Assembly (NCBI RefSeq): GCF_000218685.1
Contig: NW_006763299.1
Coordinates: 1,318,031-1,382,030 of the forward strand
Length of the DNA stretch: 64,000 bases
DNA from: Serpula lacrymans var. lacrymans S7.9
Taxonomy: Eukaryota > Basidiomycota > Agaricomycetes > Boletales > Serpulaceae
Reading direction: 5' to 3'
This document shows, one piece after another, positions 62,123-64,000 of the stretch (positions within the stretch are counted from its first letter, which is position 1; each line of letters starts with the position of its first letter). The position numbers and the translations under genes were made by a program. Below the pieces are notes generated by a model. It ran no database searches, had not been told where the DNA came from, and saw only the letters and a program-made list of their open reading frames with translations.

Positions 62123-62921
62123 ATGTCTCAACCAATTATACTTTACGATATCCCAGGCCAAGGGCCTGTGAAAGCCATGTCTGGCAACATATTCAAAGCA
62201 AGGTGAGTAGCGCAATTAAAATTGTTAATAACCTGATTTACATGTTCGCTATCATAGGTACACACTTGCCTACAAAGGCTTAGCCTTCAAATCCGTCTGG
62301 GTTGAATCGAAGGATATCGAAGAGCGGATGAAAGCCATTGGTGCCAAACCTACTGGGCGTAAACCTGATGGAAGCGATTTCTACACTCTCCCTGTTATCC
62401 AGGACCCTTCTACGGGTGCCGTTGTCTCCGATTCTTTCGCCATCGCAGAATACCTCGAGGAAACGTATCCATCCACATCCACCGTCTTCCCCCGTGGTAG
62501 CAAAGCCCTCATCAGCGTCTTTGATTCCACTTTCATGCAGGGTATGGGCCCGATGTTCCCGTTGATAGCTACTACAGTCTACACGAAGATATTACCCACA
62601 AGCCGGGAATATTTCAGGGAAAATGCCGAGATTAGATTTGGCACCAAGTTTGAGGATATTTCACCCGAAGGTCCGAAGCGCGAACAGCACTGGAAGAATG
62701 CTAAGGATTTTCTTGGGGTCGTTGACGGATGGTATTCGAAAAGCGGGGGTAAATGGATCATGGGAGATACGTTTTCGTACGCAGATATCATTGCGGGTGC
62801 GTGGGTGAGGTGTTTTAATGGTTTGTTTGAAGGGGAGAAATGGGAAGAGATCAGTACTTGGCACGGCGGACGCTGGGGTAGATTACTCGAAGAGATCAAC
62901 AAGTATCCTATTCTGGACTAG
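62123..62921 (+). CDS. Etherase-like glutathione S-transferase (fungal GTE class)
   Basis: Cytosolic glutathione transferase related to bacterial beta-etherase LigE, a class expanded in wood- and litter-decaying basidiomycetes. The first exon (62123-62202) encodes MSQPIILYDIPGQGPVKAMS; after a 55-base intron the N-terminal thioredoxin-like domain continues RYTLAYKGLAFKSVWVESKD, YTLPVIQDPSTGAVVSDSFA and IAEYLEETYPSTSTVFP. The C-terminal helical domain includes QHWKNAKDFLGVVDGWYSKS, KWIMGDTFSYADIIAGAWVR and a final INKYPILD. Predicted length is 247 residues, usual for the class. The SGN turn after the first strand is where the catalytic serine of this class is expected. A role in detoxifying lignin- or wood-derived compounds is known for the class and only inferred here. 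Confidence 0.88.
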
Positions 62922-63493
62922 CGCATGTACAGTGAGATTCTGTGACTAGTCAGATACCTAAGTACCTTGTTTTACCAAGCATTGCAATTCAATGTCACTG
63001 TGGAATCAATACCAGCCTTTATTGTACAATCCTAAGAGCCGCAGGGTCCTGGCATATGCATCCAGACCTAGCCAGAAACGACACAATATAATCAGAATTA
63101 CGCAGAATCTCAGTGAATGCGCGATTGCGTTTTTACAAAGTCGATTCCTAAGCCATACTCTCGGGATACTAATAGGCCCCTGAGCTATCGTCTGGGAGAC
63201 TGAGAAATATATAGGGAACGTTGAAAAGAAATAACGAGTCTTTAAGTACCAATTCTACCCGATGTGACGCAGAAGCCGAATGATGTAGGAGTCCACTTTT
63301 GTCACAGAAAACATCTAAACTACTACAAACCAATGAAGTACTGTGTGTTCTCGTCTGCTTGAAGGATTTTGTCGCCAAAAATTGCCAAAAACCGACACCC
63401 ACTACCACCCAGCTCTGTGGAAGCCTTAGTAAACGAGCACACTATCACTATCTTTATACTCACCATTCCTTGCCACAGGCCGTGGGTCTGCAC
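62922..63493. other. Convergent intergenic spacer
   Basis: This spacer of 572 bases lies between two facing stop codons. I see no gene or repeat in it. Confidence 0.4.
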
Positions 63494-64000
63494 TTAACTA
63501 CACTTCTCGAAGAAGTCCTTGCCCTGGTAGTTTTTGTCTACCTCGCTATGGGTCATGACACCGCAGTAGTAGATACCGCCATTCACGTTGGCGTACACGA
63601 CACGAATCGGAGTCTTCTCCTGGCCACTAGTCTTGGTGTCCTTCTGCCATTCCTTCTGTTTGGCACCCACCCAGAAGACCGGGTATTCAAACAGAGGGTT
63701 CTTGCCGTTGTCGCAGTTGTTGGAGCCCCACTTGATGCCATCGCCGCTGTTGTAGCCGTGAGGGTCTCCACTTTTACCGGCTACGAAGCCAGCGCTTTTG
63801 GCCTGACTCTGTGCGTTGTTAACGTCAACTTTGAAAGACTTCGTGGGAGAGGAGTTCTTCTTGGGGCTGCAAGTGACATAGCTCTGTGAGATCGAAGGCA
63901 AGATTAGCTGTCTGTCTGGAAGGCCTGTCTACAAACGACACATGGACAAAGAAGAACACTGACATCACGGGCCTCAAGAGCTCTGGATTCAATGCTGTCT
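63494..64000 (-). CDS. Secreted ribonuclease of the T1/ribotoxin superfamily, 3' part
   Basis: The last exon (63494 to about 63888) and part of an upstream exon (about 63965-64000) are in the window; the signal peptide should lie beyond the right edge. The exons join RALEARD to SYVTCSPKK across an intron of about 70 bases. The visible catalytic set of the guanyl-type ribonucleases is complete: His in GDPHGY, Glu in LFEYPVF, Arg in TPIRVVY and His in YCGVMTHSE. Four cysteines (YVTC, NNCDNG, YYCGV, FEKCS) would form two disulfides, and lysine-rich loops separate the strands, both more like ribotoxins than plain RNase T1. Such proteins cut RNA, in ribotoxins at one site of the large rRNA. Whether this one targets ribosomes cannot be read from sequence. 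The gene is partial at its 5' end. Confidence 0.75.

Overview
The window is nuclear DNA from a fungus, most likely a mushroom-forming basidiomycete (Agaricomycetes). Genes are broken by many short GT-AG introns of about 50-60 bases, often with a CTAAC/CTAAT-like branch site. The protein families fit this: a pair of DUF6533-type membrane proteins, an etherase-like glutathione transferase, and a Rho GEF with DEP, DH, PH and CNH domains. There is no operon structure, CRISPR array or convincing tRNA gene. Coordinates of multi-exon genes run from start codon to stop codon with introns included. Splice sites were read by eye, so residue positions are approximate.

Left third (1-18 kb), conserved housekeeping genes: the 5' part of a VPS10 sorting receptor (minus), the RNA polymerase III subunit RPC25/RPC8 (minus), a RIM2-like mitochondrial pyrimidine nucleotide carrier (plus), the mitochondrial glutamyl-tRNA(Gln) amidotransferase subunit A (minus), a METTL2-type tRNA m3C methyltransferase (minus), and a large ROM2-like Rho GEF with two DH domains in a row (plus). 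A candidate small gene of unknown function follows.

Middle (18-43 kb): gene-poor stretches alternate with conserved genes. An amino acid permease built partly from micro-exons (20.6-23.6 kb) is followed by a short cytochrome P450 relic. Then come a G-patch splicing factor (GPATCH1/TGH type), MAK11 and UTP23, where the last two are ribosome-biogenesis genes sharing a 213-base divergent promoter. From 32 to 42.7 kb lies an accessory island with two paralogous DUF6533-like membrane proteins and the N-terminal DNA-binding piece of a pogo/CENP-B-type transposase.

Right third (42.7-64 kb): an Inp2/vezatin-like membrane protein (plus), a LisH-domain Flo8/Som1-like regulator with a polyglutamine tract (minus), a very large protein with three START domains and a C-terminal membrane anchor (minus), pyridoxal kinase (plus), two divergent single-pass membrane proteins, an etherase-like glutathione transferase (plus), and at the right edge the 3' part of a secreted ribonuclease of the T1/ribotoxin superfamily (minus).

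I found no clearly new multi-gene system. The most notable items are the tandem-DH Rho GEF, the triple-START membrane protein, the micro-exon chain in the permease, the ribotoxin-like ribonuclease, and CACGTG boxes in four of the five divergent promoters.
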